DNA of 64,000 bases from Odontocerum albicorne (Eukaryota > Arthropoda > Insecta > Trichoptera > Odontoceridae), in assembly GCA_949825065.1 (NCBI GenBank), contig OX463848.1, positions 36,919,491 to 36,983,490 of the forward strand, in the 5' to 3' direction. Shown here piece after piece: positions 62,666-64,000 of this stretch; the stretch's first letter is position 1; every line of letters begins with the position of its first letter. The notes below the pieces were generated by a model that had not been told where the DNA came from, did no database searches, and was given only the letters and a program-made list of their open reading frames with translations. A program made the translations under genes and the position numbers.

Positions 62666-62844
62666 CATAATGGAATAAATTCGATAGCAATGCTAACGTT
62701 ACATACTTTTTGCAACAAAAAATAATTTTCCTCAATTGAAAAATGATTTAGATTAAATAACACCGATAAAGTGTCATTTTTGAGAAAAATATGCCAAAGG
62801 TAGAAAATGAAAAATAATCCTTCGCATCACATACAAACGTACCA

Positions 62845-63250
62845 TAGCACCGTATCCGTGTCAGGATAGACAGAGAGGAGAGAGTGTCAGGTTTACTTTT
62901 CGTATCTGCTACATCCATACTCTCATAAGAGTTACAATTTCTCTGACGTTTTACAATTTATCAAAATATCAAATACTTGATCCAATAATTCTTTCCTTAG
63001 TCTTCCTCTTGCATCCCTTCCTCTCACATGTTTTGTTAGTGTTTCTTAATTTATTCGTTCTACATGCCCAAACTATCTCAAAGTGCTCTTCTTCATCTTA
63101 GTCAACATAAGTTTACATTAATCTCTAATTACTTCATTCTGTATTATATAATACATTGTCATCCCATACATTTTTTCTCAGTGCACGTATTTCTACAGTA
63201 TTGATTCGGCTCTTTTTAGTCTTTTCCACGTCCACATTTCATTCACTCCA
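62845..63250 (-). mobile_element. LINE-A 3' fragment
   Basis: ACCATAGCACCGTATCCGTG, TACATGCCCAAACTATCTCA, TTGTCATCCCATACATTTTT and CCACGTCCACATTTCATTC are successive reverse-strand landmarks. Confidence 0.7.
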
Positions 63251-63459
63251 TTTCCTTGTTTCCCTATTATCTTCTTTCCAATATCTAACCATAGATAAAG
63301 TTATTAAATTTAAATTCTTAAATGATAACTTTCTTTTTTTTTATCAAAAAATATTGTTTTATCATTAAATTTTATACCTAAGTCTAATGTAAGACTTTCA
63401 CCCAACACTGCAAACAAACTTCTTAAAAAAATCTTAAAAATATAATATATGTAATACGG

Positions 63460-63525
63460 TACTACACGTCGTCGTTGCTGGGCTCGTAGTCGAGGATCGA
63501 GTCGAGGTGGAGTTTGTTTTATTTT
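63460..63525 (-). mobile_element. LINE-B 3' end fragment
   Basis: CGTCGTCGTTGCTGGGCTCG and GTAGTCGAGGATCGAGTCGA are the reverse of the 3' end at 27420-27480. Only the last ~65 bp survive. Confidence 0.6.
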
Positions 63526-63639
63526 TGAAGTGAGTGATCCGTTGCACACCAGCAAATTCACCGACCACATTGCTTTACTGCATCCGATGGCATACCGAAG
63601 TGAGACGACCGGAGCACACTATCGTGTTTTTTTTCTCTT

Positions 63640-63975
63640 TATGAAAGTCATAGGTATCTTTATATCCCTGAATAATAGGCGGAAAAAATGCCTGTGTCAT
63701 TCAAAGGGAATAACACAGCGAAGGGTTCGAATCGATGACCTCCTTTACCTGGAGTTTATTGCCATGTGGCAATCTCTTCCAACCAACCAGAAATATGTTT
63801 TTTATAAGCCCTAAGTGTTAACCAGACTGGAATCCTATTTAAAAAAAATCTGGGTTCCAGCGGGGATCGAACCGCAGCCTCCGGATCGGTAGACAAGTGT
63901 CTTACCACCAGGCCACGGAGATCCAGACTTTCCACATGGAAATCCGGTACGTTACCGCTCGGCCATGCACCTCAT
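63640..63975 (-). repeat. SINE-1 interrupted by a SINE-2
   Basis: On the minus strand the SINE-1 head (GAGGTGCATGGCCGAGCGGT, 63975-63935) is separated by ~180 bp from its B-box side and body (GATTCGAACCCTTCGCTGTG to GATACCTATGACTT, 63755-63640). The intact SINE-1 at 44555-44705 shows these joined. Confidence 0.7.
63750..63932 (-). repeat. tRNA-derived SINE-2, copy 2
   Basis: Minus strand: GGATCTCCGTGGCCTGGTGG (A-box-like) and GGCTGCGGTTCGATCCCCGC (B box), then tail ATTTCTGGTTGGTTGGAAG and TTGCCACATGGCAATAAACT. It is the clearest pol III-type promoter in the window but has no complete tRNA fold. Confidence 0.8.
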
Positions 63976-64000
63976 AGGAACGAATGAATAAATTAACGTA

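Noticed and set aside
63850..63932. Functional tRNA gene on the minus strand
   Set aside because: The A and B boxes are good, but it is followed by the tail shared with other SINE copies and the acceptor stem does not pair convincingly.

Overview
This is a stretch of arthropod, almost certainly insect, nuclear chromosome. It is AT-rich, with short GC-richer exons flanked by canonical GT/AG splice sites, and about half of it is recognisable interspersed repeats. The repeat set (mariner, piggyBac, Tc1, pogo/Tigger and hAT-like DNA transposons, tRNA-derived SINEs, and very abundant tails of one LINE family) is compatible with Lepidoptera, but order-level assignment is inference. There are no bacterial genes, CRISPR arrays, rRNAs or intact tRNA genes.

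Three host genes can be assembled exon by exon. (1) Plus strand, 7678-22560: the last nine coding exons (about 528 residues) of a MyTH4-FERM unconventional myosin, best matched to myosin XV (sisyphus/Myo10A of Drosophila). Motor, neck and the rest of the tail lie beyond the left edge, so 1-7677 is intron. (2) Minus strand, 45378-33523: a complete four-exon gene for a 555-residue protein with four hydrophobic segments (MARVEL/snakeskin-like layout) and a roughly 400-residue hydrophilic tail. (3) Plus strand from 48741: the first four coding exons (157 residues) of an RNA-recognition-motif protein of the DND1/RBM46/A1CF group. It breaks off inside RRM2, and the remaining exons must lie to the right of the window. 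Genes 2 and 3 are divergent, with 3.4 kb between their start codons.

The introns and intergenic DNA are a layered transposon record. There are four mariners (1647-2564, 16298-17092, 19138-20419, about 36004-37290), all defective in different ways. piggyBac-like DNA includes a 2.65-kb element with a frameshifted transposase (58795-61444), a 184-bp MITE derived from the same family (3350-3533), a C-terminus-only derivative (26399-27395), a transposase fragment (55752-56373) and two further TTAA-flanked MITEs (12642-13229, 22679-22833). There are also two pogo/Tigger-like elements one inside the other (24725-25891), another possible one (32056-32878), a Tc1 relic (20985-21552), a hAT-like element (40075-40517), a foldback MITE inside a LINE copy (62321-62569), a solo LTR with a 4-bp target duplication (56635-57266), nested SINEs at the right edge, and some fourteen fragments of one LINE 3' end. 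Several insertions interrupt older repeats, so their relative ages can be read directly.

I see no clear case for a wholly new biological system. The better leads are the C-terminal-domain-only piggyBac derivatives, the mariner sitting about 53 bp upstream of a splice acceptor, the repeated QTDT/IQM motifs in the tail of the four-helix protein, and the DND1/RBM46-type gene in an insect.
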